A stretch of DNA of 64,000 bases from SHVO01 sp050246995 (GTDB lineage Bacteria > Pseudomonadota > Alphaproteobacteria > Rhodospirillales > Rhodospirillaceae), in NCBI GenBank assembly GCA_050246995.1, contig JBFWVA010000006.1, forward strand, positions 194,480-258,479, given 5' to 3'. The notes beneath the pieces are model-generated. The model saw only the letters and a list, made by a program, of their open reading frames with translations. It made no database searches and was not told the DNA's origin. Within the stretch, counting starts at the first letter, position 1. The number at the start of each line of letters is the position of its first letter. Below are positions 36,483-47,000 of the stretch, piece after piece. Position numbers and translations under genes: made by a program.

Positions 36483-37833
36483 AGCCCACGTTCGACGTCG
36501 CGAAGCGTCCGATATTCGAGAAGATTTGAGGGAGCGCGGCATCGGCTACTCCAAACCAGCGGGCGAACGTCGCCCCAAACTGATCGAGCGATGTCGTTGG
36601 TATCAGCACACCACGCGTATTGGCGTCGTCCGGTCCGCCCAGCGCCAGGGTTGGGAAGGTTCCAAACATGTCGCCGCCGCGGACGGCGCCGCCGAGAACG
36701 AGCTGGTGACCGCCCCATCCGTGGTCGGACCCGCTGCCGTTGGATTCCAGCGTGCGCCCGAAGTCCGTTTCCGTGAACTGGGTGACGCTGGTGGCCACAC
36801 CCATCTCTACGGTGGCGTCGTAAAGCGCGCGCATCGCATCGCCCACTTGGCGCAGAAGGTCCCAATGCTGCCAGCCCTGAGACGAATGGGTATCGAAGCC
36901 CCCGAGCGAAGCGAAAAATACCTGCCGGCGCATGCCGGTCGTGCCTCGGAGACGGATGATGTTGGCGATCTGCTGCATTTGCCGGCCGAGTGACGTGCCC
37001 GGGAACACAGTCGCGAGCGCGGGCGCGTCGCCGGTGGACCGAAGAAGCAGATTTAGTTCCACCGCGTCCCGGCGCACCTGATTGGCCGCCTGTACGAGGG
37101 TGAGTCCATTGTCGAATGCCAAAACTTCCTGCAGCGCTTGAGCCCGCGCCGCCTGTGCCGACGCTGGCCATGCACCGAGACCGTTAGCTGAAAGATCGAA
37201 TCCGGGATAGAGGGTCGCCGATTGGATGACAGCGCCGGTGGTCATGAGGGCCTGGCCGCTCATGGAAACAGCGGCGGGGAAGCGTGAGGCGCCGTTAAGA
37301 CCGGCAACGGAATCGGCGATACGTCCCGCCCAACCGCTGCCGCCCGCGCCGGAGCCATTGGGATCGCCGGCCTGTTTCTCGATGACTTGATCGGCATGGG
37401 AGAAAAGGTTTGTCGGCAACGGGATCGAGCGGTTGATATAAGCCCCGCGTGTCGTCGGGGCCGCGAGCATCCCGACGTTGGCGACCACGGCGAGCTGACC
37501 GGTGGTCCATAGCGGATGGATGGCTTGCAGACCGCTGTTGAAGGCGTAGGGAACGCTGCCCGTACGCGCGAGGATCGGCAGCAATGTGGCGTTGCCGTCC
37601 GGAAGCCCGAGATTGCGCCGAATGGTCCGGTAGGCGTTGTAATGTGCGGTGTCCTGCGGGACGACCATGTTGTGGCTGTCATTGCCGCCAAACAGGAAGA
37701 CGCACACCAGCGCCTTATAGTCAGGCGCGGACTGAGCCAGCGCGCTCATGCCGCCGAGGCGGCTCATGGCGGCCATCGAAGCCGCGCCGGAGAGGATGCG
37801 GGCCAGGTAGCGGCGAGAGAGATTGTGGGTCAT
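36472..37833 (-). CDS. DUF1501 secreted protein
   Basis: 453 residues. The N-terminus NLSRRYLARILSGAAS is a twin-arginine type signal with a hydrophobic region to about residue 33. The core has CVFLFGGNDSHNMVVPQD (in short form near 44-60), GGFDTHSSQGWQHWDLL (about 320-336), TQFTETDFGRTLESNGSGSDHGWGG (about 355-378), all typical of DUF1501, whose fold is related to alkaline phosphatase/sulfatase-like proteins. It is 9 bases downstream of the DUF1800 gene; the two families occur together in many bacteria with unknown biochemical role. Likely exported folded via Tat. Confidence 0.87.
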   Translation of the reverse strand: MTHNLSRRYLARILSGAASMAAMSRLGGMSALAQSAPDYKALVCVFLFGGNDSHNMVVPQDTAHYNAYRTIRRNLGLPDGNATLLPILARTGSVPYAFNSGLQAIHPLWTTGQLAVVANVGMLAAPTTRGAYINRSIPLPTNLFSHADQVIEKQAGDPNGSGAGGSGWAGRIADSVAGLNGASRFPAAVSMSGQALMTTGAVIQSATLYPGFDLSANGLGAWPASAQAARAQALQEVLAFDNGLTLVQAANQVRRDAVELNLLLRSTGDAPALATVFPGTSLGRQMQQIANIIRLRGTTGMRRQVFFASLGGFDTHSSQGWQHWDLLRQVGDAMRALYDATVEMGVATSVTQFTETDFGRTLESNGSGSDHGWGGHQLVLGGAVRGGDMFGTFPTLALGGPDDANTRGVLIPTTSLDQFGATFARWFGVADAALPQIFSNIGRFATSNVGFMA

Positions 37834-37842
37834 GGCGCGCTC

Positions 37843-40218
37843 CTAGTACTGCACAGCGTAAAGGCCGGAGACGGCCGTCAGATACAGCGCGATCTGCATC
37901 CGCTCCGTCGGCGTGCTTTGCGCCGCCATCACATTGGCCAAACTCTGCCGCATTGCCTGCGGCATGCGGCCGTACATCAAAGTCTGATCAATGCGGTCGA
38001 TAAGCTCCACCGAAGTGGCCGCTGTCATGAACGGCGTCATATCCACCGTGAATTCACCGCCGGGGTTGGTGATCACGCGCCAGAAGATGTTGCCGCGCAG
38101 CACGGCTTCCGTCGGCGAATAGATCTGGAATTCGGGCCCGAAAGCACCGCCTGCGTTAGGCACGCGATACGTCGGGGCATAGAAGCCGAACACCGACGGC
38201 GGCGTGAGCGGCATCTGCGAGACTTGCGACATTTCCCATGACAATTGGTTGCCGGGGTTAATACGCCCGCCAAACGCGCGCACCAGCGCCGTAAGATGGA
38301 GCGTTGGGTCGCGCAGGCGGCCGGAGGCGGAGGTGGCCGTATCATTACGCGCCTCGGGATCGGTGAGGATCGCCCGCACCACCGCGCGCAGATCACCCTT
38401 CACGCCGGAGCCATTATTGTTGAATACGGCGCTCACGCGGCCGACGTAGGCCGGCGACGGATTGCTGGTCACCATACTGCGGATCAGGCGCGTTGATATG
38501 AACGGCGCGACGTTGGGGTGGCGGAAAACGCAGTCGAGAGTCGCATCCATATCCGTGACGGTCGTCTGGTTGGCCGGTAACGCGCAGCCCAGGAACGCTT
38601 TCGCGCGCATGTCATGGTTGACGTCTTTCGGCTGCATCGGGCCGGAGAAATCTTCCCAATTGTTGTTGCGGGGGCCGGCGTAAGTCCAGCCGGTGAAGGC
38701 CAGCGCGATCTGTTGAACCGTCGATTGATCGTAGGTCGGGATCGGTTGCTGGTTGGCGCCCAGGCGCTGCGTACCGTCGGCGTTCAGCTCCCACAGGCCG
38801 ATCGAGAACAGTTGCAGCAACTCACGCGGATAATTCTCGTTCGCGCCCGCGCCGTTTGCCGGGCGGTTGCTGTTGGCGATATCGAGATATTTGCCCATTT
38901 GCGCGCTGGTGGAAATTTCCCCCAGCAGCGTGCGGTAATTGCCGAAGGCGTTCCGCGACAGGATCTGCAGATAAGGCACGATCTCGTTCGGGTAGATGTT
39001 CTTGTTCATTGAGATGACGATAATCTGGCCCAGCGCATAGGCCACGCGCTGGCGAAGCTGATCGTCCGCCATGCTCAAACGGCTGATATATTGCGAGCGC
39101 ACGACGCTGTTGTTGTTGCCCTCGGGCAGCGTCACAGGTGTTTCGGCGGCAGCGAACTGTTCATTGAGCCAGGCGTCGACGCCGATCTCACGCACACGCG
39201 CGATGCTGGCGGCTGTCGGACCGAAGGTTGCCTGTTCGAGGAGTCGGGCCGCAGCGAGGTTGGCGGTCCCCAGCCCCGTGCCCGCGTCAGGCGGACCGGC
39301 GACTGTTATGGTTGCGGCGCCCGCGGCGCTCGGGCTTGCGACGCTCGCCGCGCGCACGGTGAAGGTGCGGGCCGCCGTACCAGCGGCTGGCGCGGTGTAA
39401 AGGCCGCTCGGCGAGATGGTGCCGAGGTCGCCATTTCCTCCCACCACGTTGTTCACGCTGTACGTGACGGAAAGGTTGGTCGTACCGGTGACCGTAGCGG
39501 TGAATTGACGGGTGGAAAACGGCGCGATGGTCGATCCGTTAGGTGACAGACTGACCGTCACGGCCGGCGCCGGTGTCGGCGCGGGCGTCGGCTCTGGCGT
39601 CGGCGTCGGCGTCGGGTTGGTATTGGAACCAGATGCGACTGTGTAGGTCACACTGCTGCTGGTCGTGCCGCCAAGGCCGGGGCGGATGACTTTCACACCA
39701 AGCCTCTTACCGGCCTGACTCGCCGTTGTCGTTCCGGTCGCCCGGATCGTCGTCAGCGAGACATAGTTCGTGTTGAGCGCGACGTCGCCGACCTGCACGA
39801 CCGAGTCCGGCGTGAAATTGGATCCGTTGAGCGAGATCGTGAAGGCGCCGACAGGCCCGGATGACGGCGAGATGCTCCAAAGCTGCACCGCCGGATATGT
39901 GACCTTCAACGTGACGGCGTTATACTTTTCCGGATAAGCGGTGCTGGTGGCGCGCACGCTGACTTGTCCCTCCGCGGGCGGAACGGAGGGCGCCATATAG
40001 AGGCCGGACGAGGAAACTGTGCCGACAGTGCTGTCACCGCCCGAGATCCCGTTGACGGTCCAAACCACGGTGTTGGGTGAAAGTGGGACGTAGGCTGTGA
40101 GCTGGCGCGTCTGTCCGACGACGACGCTACCGGCGCTGTAGACCGTGATGTTGTCTGCCACGGCGGCGCCTGGCCATAGGCACGCCAACATAATGAGAAG
40201 AAGTCTAAACGCTTTCAT
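37843..40218 (-). CDS. DUF1800 secreted protein with N-terminal Ig-like domains
   Basis: 791 residues. A signal peptide covers 1-21. Residues about 22-195 look like beta-rich Ig/IPT-type domains (VSSSGLYMAPSVPPAEG, ISPSSGPVGAFTISLNGSNF), followed by a Pro/Thr linker (PTPTPTPEPTPAPTPAP, about 200-220), another Ig-like domain with LGTISPSGLYTAPA, then the DUF1800 body from about 320 (AARLLEQATFGPT, NYPRELLQLFSIGLWELN). DUF1800 always appears with DUF1501; here it is the first gene of the pair. Function in the family is unknown; the adhesive-type domains suggest a periplasmic or surface location. Confidence 0.87.
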   Translation of the reverse strand: MKAFRLLLIMLACLWPGAAVADNITVYSAGSVVVGQTRQLTAYVPLSPNTVVWTVNGISGGDSTVGTVSSSGLYMAPSVPPAEGQVSVRATSTAYPEKYNAVTLKVTYPAVQLWSISPSSGPVGAFTISLNGSNFTPDSVVQVGDVALNTNYVSLTTIRATGTTTASQAGKRLGVKVIRPGLGGTTSSSVTYTVASGSNTNPTPTPTPEPTPAPTPAPAVTVSLSPNGSTIAPFSTRQFTATVTGTTNLSVTYSVNNVVGGNGDLGTISPSGLYTAPAAGTAARTFTVRAASVASPSAAGAATITVAGPPDAGTGLGTANLAAARLLEQATFGPTAASIARVREIGVDAWLNEQFAAAETPVTLPEGNNNSVVRSQYISRLSMADDQLRQRVAYALGQIIVISMNKNIYPNEIVPYLQILSRNAFGNYRTLLGEISTSAQMGKYLDIANSNRPANGAGANENYPRELLQLFSIGLWELNADGTQRLGANQQPIPTYDQSTVQQIALAFTGWTYAGPRNNNWEDFSGPMQPKDVNHDMRAKAFLGCALPANQTTVTDMDATLDCVFRHPNVAPFISTRLIRSMVTSNPSPAYVGRVSAVFNNNGSGVKGDLRAVVRAILTDPEARNDTATSASGRLRDPTLHLTALVRAFGGRINPGNQLSWEMSQVSQMPLTPPSVFGFYAPTYRVPNAGGAFGPEFQIYSPTEAVLRGNIFWRVITNPGGEFTVDMTPFMTAATSVELIDRIDQTLMYGRMPQAMRQSLANVMAAQSTPTERMQIALYLTAVSGLYAVQY

Positions 40219-40292
40219 TCTGAAAGCCCCCCGCGCATTCGTCCGATTACATACGCGTGGACAGACCGTGAAGTTGCACGGTTAATTATCTA

Positions 40293-41408
40293 CTAATCGA
40301 GCGTGCGCCGATAGCGCCTCAGGGCCAGCGTCGCCACCACGGACAGGATAATTGCGAGTGGCAACAGGTTCATCCAAATATCTGCGAAACCACCACCTTT
40401 GAGCATCACACCGCGGATGGCGCGCAGGAAGTGCGTATTGGGCAACAACTCCCCCATGACCTGGGCCCAACCGGGCATCGCGTAAAAGGGAAACATAAAG
40501 CCGGACAAGAGAATCGAGGGCAGAAACATAAAGAATGTCATCTGCATCGCCTGCATCTGAGACCGCGCCACCGTCGAGAAGAAAAAGCCGATCGAAAGAT
40601 TGACCAAGATGAAGAGCGAAACGGCCACCAGGAATGCGAATGGATTTCCAGCGAACGGAACGTTGAACAAAAGGCGCGCGCCAAGCAGCATCAGGCTCAC
40701 CTGAATAAAGCCGACGACAATATAGGGCGTGATCTTGCCCACCATCACCTCGAGCGGCCGCGCGGGTGTTGCAAGCAGCGTTTCAAGAGTCCCGCGCTCG
40801 GTTTCGCGCGTGATGGCAATGGCTGTCATCATGACCATCGTCATGGTGAGAATGACGCCGAGAAGGCCGGGCACGATATTGACAGCTGTACGGCTGGCGG
40901 CGTTGTAACGCCGATGAACCACGGTCTCCACCGGCGGCGTGTGCGCCGGGGTAAAGGGCTTCAACGCTTGCTGCACGATCTGCTGTATCGCGCCCGTCCC
41001 TGCCCCCGCCGCGACAGGGTCGGACGCATCGGCGTCGAGAAGGAGCTGTGGCTGATCGCCACGCGCGAAGTCTCGTTCGAAGTTTGGCGGTATCGTCAGG
41101 ATAAAGGTCGCCTCACCGTTCTTCAGCGCAGCCTCGCCCTCCGCGCGCGTCACCGTACCCTTCACATCGAAGTAGAGCGAGTTCTCCATCCCGTGGATAA
41201 TGGCCCGGCTTGCGGGCCCCGCGTCGCCCATCTCCACAAGGGTGGGCAGGTGGCGCGGGTCGGTATTGATCGCGTAGCCAAACAGAAGCAACTGCATGAT
41301 GGGGATGCCCACCATCATGGCAAAGGTCAGCCGATCACGGCGCATTTGCACGAACTCTTTAGCAAGCACCGCTTTCACGCGCGCGAGGGAAAACCGGTCG
41401 GAGGTCAT
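40293..41408 (-). CDS. ABC-2 type transporter permease
   Basis: 371 residues in the layout of ABC-2 exporters: one helix near the N-terminus (about 25-45), a long extracytoplasmic domain, then five helices from about 170 to the end. PGLLGVILTMTMVMMTAIAITRETERGTLETLLATP contains the conserved ERGTLE element (residues about 195-205). Its ATG overlaps the stop of the ATPase gene by 4 bases (ATGA). With the adaptor and TetR gene upstream it resembles the YbhG-YbhFSR / YhiI-YhiH type drug efflux systems, except that only one permease gene is present, so it should work as a homodimer. Confidence 0.88.
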   Translation of the reverse strand: MTSDRFSLARVKAVLAKEFVQMRRDRLTFAMMVGIPIMQLLLFGYAINTDPRHLPTLVEMGDAGPASRAIIHGMENSLYFDVKGTVTRAEGEAALKNGEATFILTIPPNFERDFARGDQPQLLLDADASDPVAAGAGTGAIQQIVQQALKPFTPAHTPPVETVVHRRYNAASRTAVNIVPGLLGVILTMTMVMMTAIAITRETERGTLETLLATPARPLEVMVGKITPYIVVGFIQVSLMLLGARLLFNVPFAGNPFAFLVAVSLFILVNLSIGFFFSTVARSQMQAMQMTFFMFLPSILLSGFMFPFYAMPGWAQVMGELLPNTHFLRAIRGVMLKGGGFADIWMNLLPLAIILSVVATLALRRYRRTLD

Positions 41409-42343
41409 TTGAAGTTATCCTCGGCGCCGCCCATTAAATAGATAAAGGCTTCCTCTAGCCCAGTCTTGGCGGGGACCACCTCAAGCCCCGGCTGGCCGCG
41501 CAATGGCGCAACCGCCCGGTCGAGGGAGTCTTTATCGCGGCCGCTAACATGCAACGCGGAGCCGAAACGCGCGACCTGTTCAACGCCGGGCGTTTTCTTC
41601 AGCCTCTCATAGAGCTGATGCAGTTCCCGCCCCTCGATGCGCCACGTATTGAGTTTCACCTCCTTCGAGATGTCGGCGGCGGCGGCATCTATCAACTTAC
41701 GCCCATACGCCATGAATGCGATGTAATCGCACTGGACGGCCTCGTCCATATAGTGTGTGGAGACCAGCACTGAAACGCCGCTGTCTGCGCGGCCTCTGAT
41801 CCTTTCCCAAAAATCACGCCGTGCCTTCGGGTCGACGCCGGCGGTAGGCTCGTCGAGGAGAAGAAGCTGCGGCTCGTGCAGCGAGGCCGCGGCAAGAGCA
41901 AGGCGTTGCTTCCACCCGCCCGACATCTGGCCCGCGAGTTGGTCGGCGCGCGGCGTCATTTCATACTCCTCCAGCGCCGCCGCGACGACGCCGCGCACGT
42001 CGGCGAGATCGTGCAGCCGCGCGACGAACGTCAGATTTTCGCGCGCCGTCATGTCCTCATAAAGCGAGAAACGCTGCGTCATGTATCCGACGCGCATCTT
42101 AATGGCGCGGCTTTCCGCGATGATATCGTAGCCAAGGGCGGTGCCGCCCCCGCCATCGGGCTGGAGCAATCCGCAGAGCATGCGGATAGTGGTCGTCTTG
42201 CCCGAGCCGTTCGGGCCAAGGAAACCGTAGATGGCGCCCTTGGGCACCTGAATCGAGAAATTGTCGACGACGCGTTTGTCACCGAATTTCTTGGTGAGCC
42301 CGTGAACGTCGATGACGTTCTCAGTTGCCCCATTATTTTTCAT
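41405..42343 (-). CDS. ABC transporter ATP-binding protein
   Basis: 312 residues from the ATG at 42343; the open frame upstream overlaps the adaptor gene and is non-coding. Walker A GPNGSGKTT (43-51), Q-loop in MTQRFSLYED, signature MSGGWKQR, Walker B LLLLDEPTAGVD and the STHYMDEA switch histidine are all present, so it is a complete ATPase. The C-terminal 80 residues form the regulatory extension usual in the CcmA/DrrA type. It overlaps the adaptor gene by 11 bases upstream and the permease by 4 bases downstream, indicating coupled expression of an exporter. Confidence 0.92.
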   Translation of the reverse strand: MKNNGATENVIDVHGLTKKFGDKRVVDNFSIQVPKGAIYGFLGPNGSGKTTTIRMLCGLLQPDGGGGTALGYDIIAESRAIKMRVGYMTQRFSLYEDMTARENLTFVARLHDLADVRGVVAAALEEYEMTPRADQLAGQMSGGWKQRLALAAASLHEPQLLLLDEPTAGVDPKARRDFWERIRGRADSGVSVLVSTHYMDEAVQCDYIAFMAYGRKLIDAAAADISKEVKLNTWRIEGRELHQLYERLKKTPGVEQVARFGSALHVSGRDKDSLDRAVAPLRGQPGLEVVPAKTGLEEAFIYLMGGAEDNFK

Positions 42344-43286
42344 TGCGCGCCTTCGTGCCCTGCACCTCGGCGCGGAGCGGCGTTCCGGGCGGCGGCACAA
42401 AGCCTGTGAAGCGCGCTTCCGCGCGATAAACCAGGCGCGTCCGCTCGGTATCCGAATAAATGATGGGGGGTGTGAATTCCGTTTCGTCGGCGACCGAAAC
42501 GATTTCCGCAGCGGCGGCGGCGCAGCCGTCGCATGTGATGGCGAGCCTCGTGCCGACGTGAATTTTCGCGAGAGCCGGTTCTGGAATGAATAATACCGCA
42601 ATCACGCGGCCATCCGGCAAAAACCTCACCGCGGGCGCTGCCGGGCCAGCGACGTCGCCGGCGTAGCGCAGGATACGTTCGATACGACCCGCAGCGGGTG
42701 AGGCAACCGTCCTGCGACGCACAGCGTCCTCGGCTAGCCTGACCTGCTGTTCGGCCTCTTCCGCGCTCGCCGCCAGAGCCTTGATCTGGTTCTCGCGCGC
42801 GGGAAGCTCTGCGAGCGTTACGCGTTGCCGGGCTTCCGAAACACGTGCATCCGCTGACTCGGCGGCGGCAACCGCTTCATCGAGGCGCGCGCGAGGAATA
42901 ACGCCGGTGGACGCAAGCTCTTGGGCTCGCGCGCGGTCGGCGCGGGCGCGCACCTGCGCGGCTCTCGCTTGCGCGAGCTGCTCGCGCGCAGCAATTATTT
43001 CCGGTGTACGGCCGCCGGCGGCGGCATCGTCGAAGCGCGCGGTAGCCGCCGCCGCCCGGGCGCGGGCCGCTTCGAGCGAGAGCGTTTCGGCGGCGGCATC
43101 CAGACTAAACAAGGGAGCGCAGGCCTGAACGGTGGCGCCCTCGGCGACGGTCATTTGTGCGATACGTCCTGACGTTTCCGGCGCGAGCAGGACGAATTCT
43201 CCTTCGGCATAACCGTTGAGGATGGGCGTATCGTCTCCGCAGCCGGCCAGCGTCAATACAGCCATGACGGCAAGGATGTGCTTCAT
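42333..43286 (-). CDS. HlyD-family periplasmic adaptor lipoprotein
   Basis: 317 residues. The N-terminus has a lipoprotein signal ending LAGC (Cys16). Residues about 30-60 and 210-250 form the split lipoyl/barrel-sandwich domain (PETSGRIAQMTVAEGATV, SPAAGRIERILRYAGDV), with an alanine-rich coiled coil between (about 65-200), as in membrane-fusion proteins of ABC exporters. This protein would link the inner membrane exporter to the outer membrane. Its ATG overlaps the tetR stop by 4 bases, so regulator and transporter are one operon. No outer-membrane channel gene is nearby. Confidence 0.88.
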   Translation of the reverse strand: MKHILAVMAVLTLAGCGDDTPILNGYAEGEFVLLAPETSGRIAQMTVAEGATVQACAPLFSLDAAAETLSLEAARARAAAATARFDDAAAGGRTPEIIAAREQLAQARAAQVRARADRARAQELASTGVIPRARLDEAVAAAESADARVSEARQRVTLAELPARENQIKALAASAEEAEQQVRLAEDAVRRRTVASPAAGRIERILRYAGDVAGPAAPAVRFLPDGRVIAVLFIPEPALAKIHVGTRLAITCDGCAAAAAEIVSVADETEFTPPIIYSDTERTRLVYRAEARFTGFVPPPGTPLRAEVQGTKARNEK

Positions 43287-43912
43287 GTCGACGCTCCGGT
43301 TTTTACTTTAAGCCCATTCAAGATCATGTCGGCGATCCCATTGGCGATCACGCCCGGCGACGGGCCGGGATTGGCGGGATCGGCGAAGACCGTGGAGAGA
43401 AGCATATGGACCAGCATTGGGCCCGCGCAGGCTCTCAGGGCCACAGCCTTGTCGATGTCGCGGAAGGTGCCTTGAGCCACCCCTCGGTCGATCAGACCGG
43501 CCAGCAGGCGCTGCGCACGGTCGATGACGGCGCTACGATAGGTCGTGGCAATCTCGGGGAAGCGTTGCGCTTCGGCGATCACAATGCGCGGCGCGGCAGA
43601 GACGCGTGGATCGGAGAGTTGGATGGCCATAAAGGTGAGCAGAGAACGAAGCGTCTGCTCGGCGTCAGCTCCATCGAGAGCCACAAGGCCCTCCGCCGCT
43701 CCAACCACGCGGTCCGCAAGCCGGCGCACCAACGCCTTCAAGAGGGCCTCCTTGGAGTCGAAGTAGAGGTAAAGCGCTCCCTTCGAAAGATTTGCCCGGG
43801 CGGCGACATCCTCAACGCGCGCGCCAGCGAATCCGACCTCTGAGAATATCTCGAGCGCGGCATCTAGGATTTCATCGGGCCTAGCCTCGGGCCTTCGGGC
43901 ACGCCTTACCAT
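43283..43912 (-). CDS. TetR/AcrR-family repressor
   Basis: 209 residues. The N-terminal DNA-binding domain has DEILDAALEIFSEVGFAGARVEDVAARANLSKGALYLYF in the usual TetR arrangement (residues 13-51; helix-turn-helix about 32-52). The C-terminal ligand domain is unassigned but has the PGVIANGIADMILNGL end common in AcrR-type regulators. It is the first gene of the operon tetR-hlyD-ATPase-permease, and a palindrome at 43932-43945 lies 20 bases upstream, so autoregulated derepression of the exporter by a toxic ligand is the simplest model. Confidence 0.88.
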   Translation of the reverse strand: MVRRARRPEARPDEILDAALEIFSEVGFAGARVEDVAARANLSKGALYLYFDSKEALLKALVRRLADRVVGAAEGLVALDGADAEQTLRSLLTFMAIQLSDPRVSAAPRIVIAEAQRFPEIATTYRSAVIDRAQRLLAGLIDRGVAQGTFRDIDKAVALRACAGPMLVHMLLSTVFADPANPGPSPGVIANGIADMILNGLKVKTGAST

Positions 43913-43931
43913 CGTACGATCTCAATTAATG

Positions 43932-43945
43932 ACTGACTGGTCAGT
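43932..43945. promoter_or_regulatory. TetR operator candidate
   Basis: ACTGAC-TG-GTCAGT, a near-perfect 14-base palindrome 20 bases upstream of the tetR ATG. Its form (TGACTGACTGGTCAGT) is typical of TetR-family operators, so it probably binds the adjacent repressor. Confidence 0.62.
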
Positions 43946-44008
43946 TATAAACTGAACATCAGCTTCACTCAAGGGATCTTAAGTTGATGAAATAACTGAA
44001 ATTAATCC

Positions 44009-47000
44009 CTAAGCCACAGCGCTCTGAAGGGCGGCTACCTGCTCGGCGGTCATTCCAGCGATCTGGGCCGTGGTGAAAGCGCCGATCTGCGCTGGGATAA
44101 GGGCATCGATCTGTGTGGCCGTCAGCGCGTCGATGGCCGTGTCCGTCAACGCGGCGACTTGGGCGGTCGTAAGGCCGCTCAGCTGCCGCTCGGTCAACGC
44201 CGCGATCTGCGTCGTGCTGAGGCTTTGGATCTGCGTCGCGGTCAGCGCACCTATCTGGCCGGAGTTCAGGGACGCGAACTGCGCGGCGCTCAGTTCGGCG
44301 AGTTGCGTCACTGGAAGATTGGGGACCTGACTTGTGGTCAACGCCGAGACCTGCGCCGGCGAGAGGAAGTCAAACTGCCCGGTCGTCATCGCGCGCAGTT
44401 GCAAGCGGCTCAAGGCGCCGATCTGGTCGGCGCGCAGCGACACCACCTGCGTGGTGGTTAAGGCCCCAACGGTCTCGGGCGCGAGTTCGGCCATTTGGGC
44501 GGCGGAAAGACCCGAGAACTGCGCCGCCGTCATTTCTGTGACTTGCGTTCCATCGAGCGACGCAAGAGCGGCCGGCGACAGCGCGGCCATCTGTGCCGCC
44601 GTCAGCACTTTTACTTGCGCGGTCGAGAGGGCGTCGATCTGAGCGGCGCCAAGGCCCGCTATCGCCGACGTAGAAAGGGCGCTGATTCGGCTGGTGACAA
44701 TAGCGCTGATCTGATCGGCGGTGAGGCCTCCGGCGGCAGTCCCGCTGATGGCGTTCAACTGGCTCACAGTGAGCGCCGTCATGTCCGCCGCACTCAGACC
44801 AGCGATACCCGTCACAGAAAGAGCGCCGATATGTCCGGGGGTCAGCGCGGCGATTTGCGTGGTCGCGAAAGCTTCGATCTGCGCCGCGCTCAGGGCGCCG
44901 ACTGCTGTCGCGCTCATGGCGCCGATCTCGGTCGTATCGAGGCTGGCAAGCTGCGGCAAGGTCAGACTGGCCGCCGCATCCGCCGAAAGCGCGCCCATCT
45001 GCGTAGTCGTCAAAGCATCGATTTGACCGGTGCTAAGCGCGGAGATCTGGCTCCCGCTAAGGCCCGCGACCGCGCCCGCCGATAACGCGGCGATCTGCGT
45101 CGTGTTCAAAGCAGCGAGGACGGTCGCGCTTAAAGCGCCGATGCTGGTGGACTTGAGGCCCGAGATTTGCGTAGCCGTGAGCGCGGCGAACGCCTGCGGG
45201 GTTAGGCCGGAAATAAAAGTCGTCGAAAGCGAGCCGACTTGCGTGGCATTGAGACCTGCGAATTGCGAAGGCGTCAGCGCGGCGATCTGTGCGGGGGTCA
45301 GGGCCGCGATCACGTTGGTATTGAGCCCGCCGATCTGGGCGGGCTTCAGCGCCGCCATTTGCGCGGGCGTCAAAGCGGCGATAGCGGTTTCCTTAAGGCC
45401 GGCTATCTGGCCAACGGAAAGCGCGGCGACCTGCGTCGTGGCGAGCGAAGAGATTTGCGTCACGGTCAGGGCGCCGATCTGCGCCGGGGTCAGCGCCCCG
45501 AGCTGCGCCGCTTTAAGCGCGGCGAGCTGTGTGGCCGAGAGGCCGGCCACGGCGGTTTGCGAAAGCGCCGCCATCTGGCTGCCGGTCAATGCGCCAATCT
45601 GCTCATTCGACAGGCTGACGATCTGGCCACTCGAGAAGCCGCCGATGGACGGATTTGACAAAGCGGCGACCTGAACAGGCGTGAGGCCGCCAAGTTGTGC
45701 GGCACTAAGGCCGCCGATCGCGGTTGCCGACATCGCGAAAATCTGCGCCGGCGTCAACACGCCGAGCTGCCCCGCGGTCAAGGCGCCGACACTGGTCGAC
45801 GTTAGCCCTTGCACTTGCGCGACACTTAAAGCGGCGATTTGCGTCGTACTGAGCGCCACCAATTGCGCGGGCGAAAGCACGCCAATTTGCGTGGCGTTGA
45901 GAGATGCGAGGCGCGAAGCTTCCAGCGAAGCAAGTTCAGCGGGCGTCAAAGCCGCGATCTGCGTGGTGGTCATCGCCGCCACCTGAACCGCCGAAAGTGC
46001 GGCAAGCTGCGCGGGCTCCAATTCTCTAATCTGTGTGGTTGTTAGACTGCTCACCGCCTGGGGCGACAGGGCCGCAATTTGCGTCGGCTTCAAAGCGTCA
46101 AACTGCGCCGCCGATAGCGCCGCCAGCGACGTGACGCTGAATCCACTGACCTGCGCCGCCGTGAGTTGTGCGATATCGTCGGTCGTCAGAGCGCCGACCT
46201 GCGCCGTGGTAAGCGCGCCCAACTGCCCCGGCTTGAGCGCTGCGATCTGTTGCGAGGTCAGGGCGTCGATCTGCGTTGCCGAAAGGCCGGCAACGGCGGT
46301 CACAGAAATGGCGCCGATTTGCGTGGTGGCCAATCCGGACAGCGTGGTGGGTGAAAGCGCGGCGAGCGCATCGGAAGAAAGGCCACTGAAGCCGCCCACG
46401 CCGAACGCCGCGAGCTGATCGGTGCTGAGGGCCGAGATTTGCGTGGATGTAAGCCCCGCCGTTGCGCCCGGAAGAAGGAAGGCGATCTGCGTCGGGTTCA
46501 GCCCACCCAACTGGTCGGCCGTCAAAGCTTCGATAGACCCCGAGCTTAAGGTCTTGACCTGGGTCGTGGTCAACGCCGCCACTTGCTCGGGGGTAAGCGC
46601 GCGAATCTGCGTGGAAGCGAATCCCGAGATCCTTTGAATATCGGCGATCTCGCTCGGCGCCAGCCCTGCGATCTGTGTCGCCGACAACCCGCCAACGGCC
46701 GACGGCGTCAGCGCGTTCCATTGCGTGGACGCGAGGGCCGCCAGTTGCGTGGGCGTCAAATTCCCGATCGTGCCCGCAGTCAAAGCAGCGACTTGGCTGG
46801 TCGAAAGCGAGCCGATCTGTGTCGATGTGAGTACGCCGATCTGGGTCGCCGTCAACGCAGCGAGAGTCGTCGCGGTGAATCCCGTCAGTTGTGTGGCTGT
46901 CAGCGCGGCGATGACGCTCGGCGGCAGACCAGAGACCTGAGACGTCGTCAGGCCGGAAAGCTGGCCCGGCGTCATGACGTCACCATGGTCGAATGCCAAA

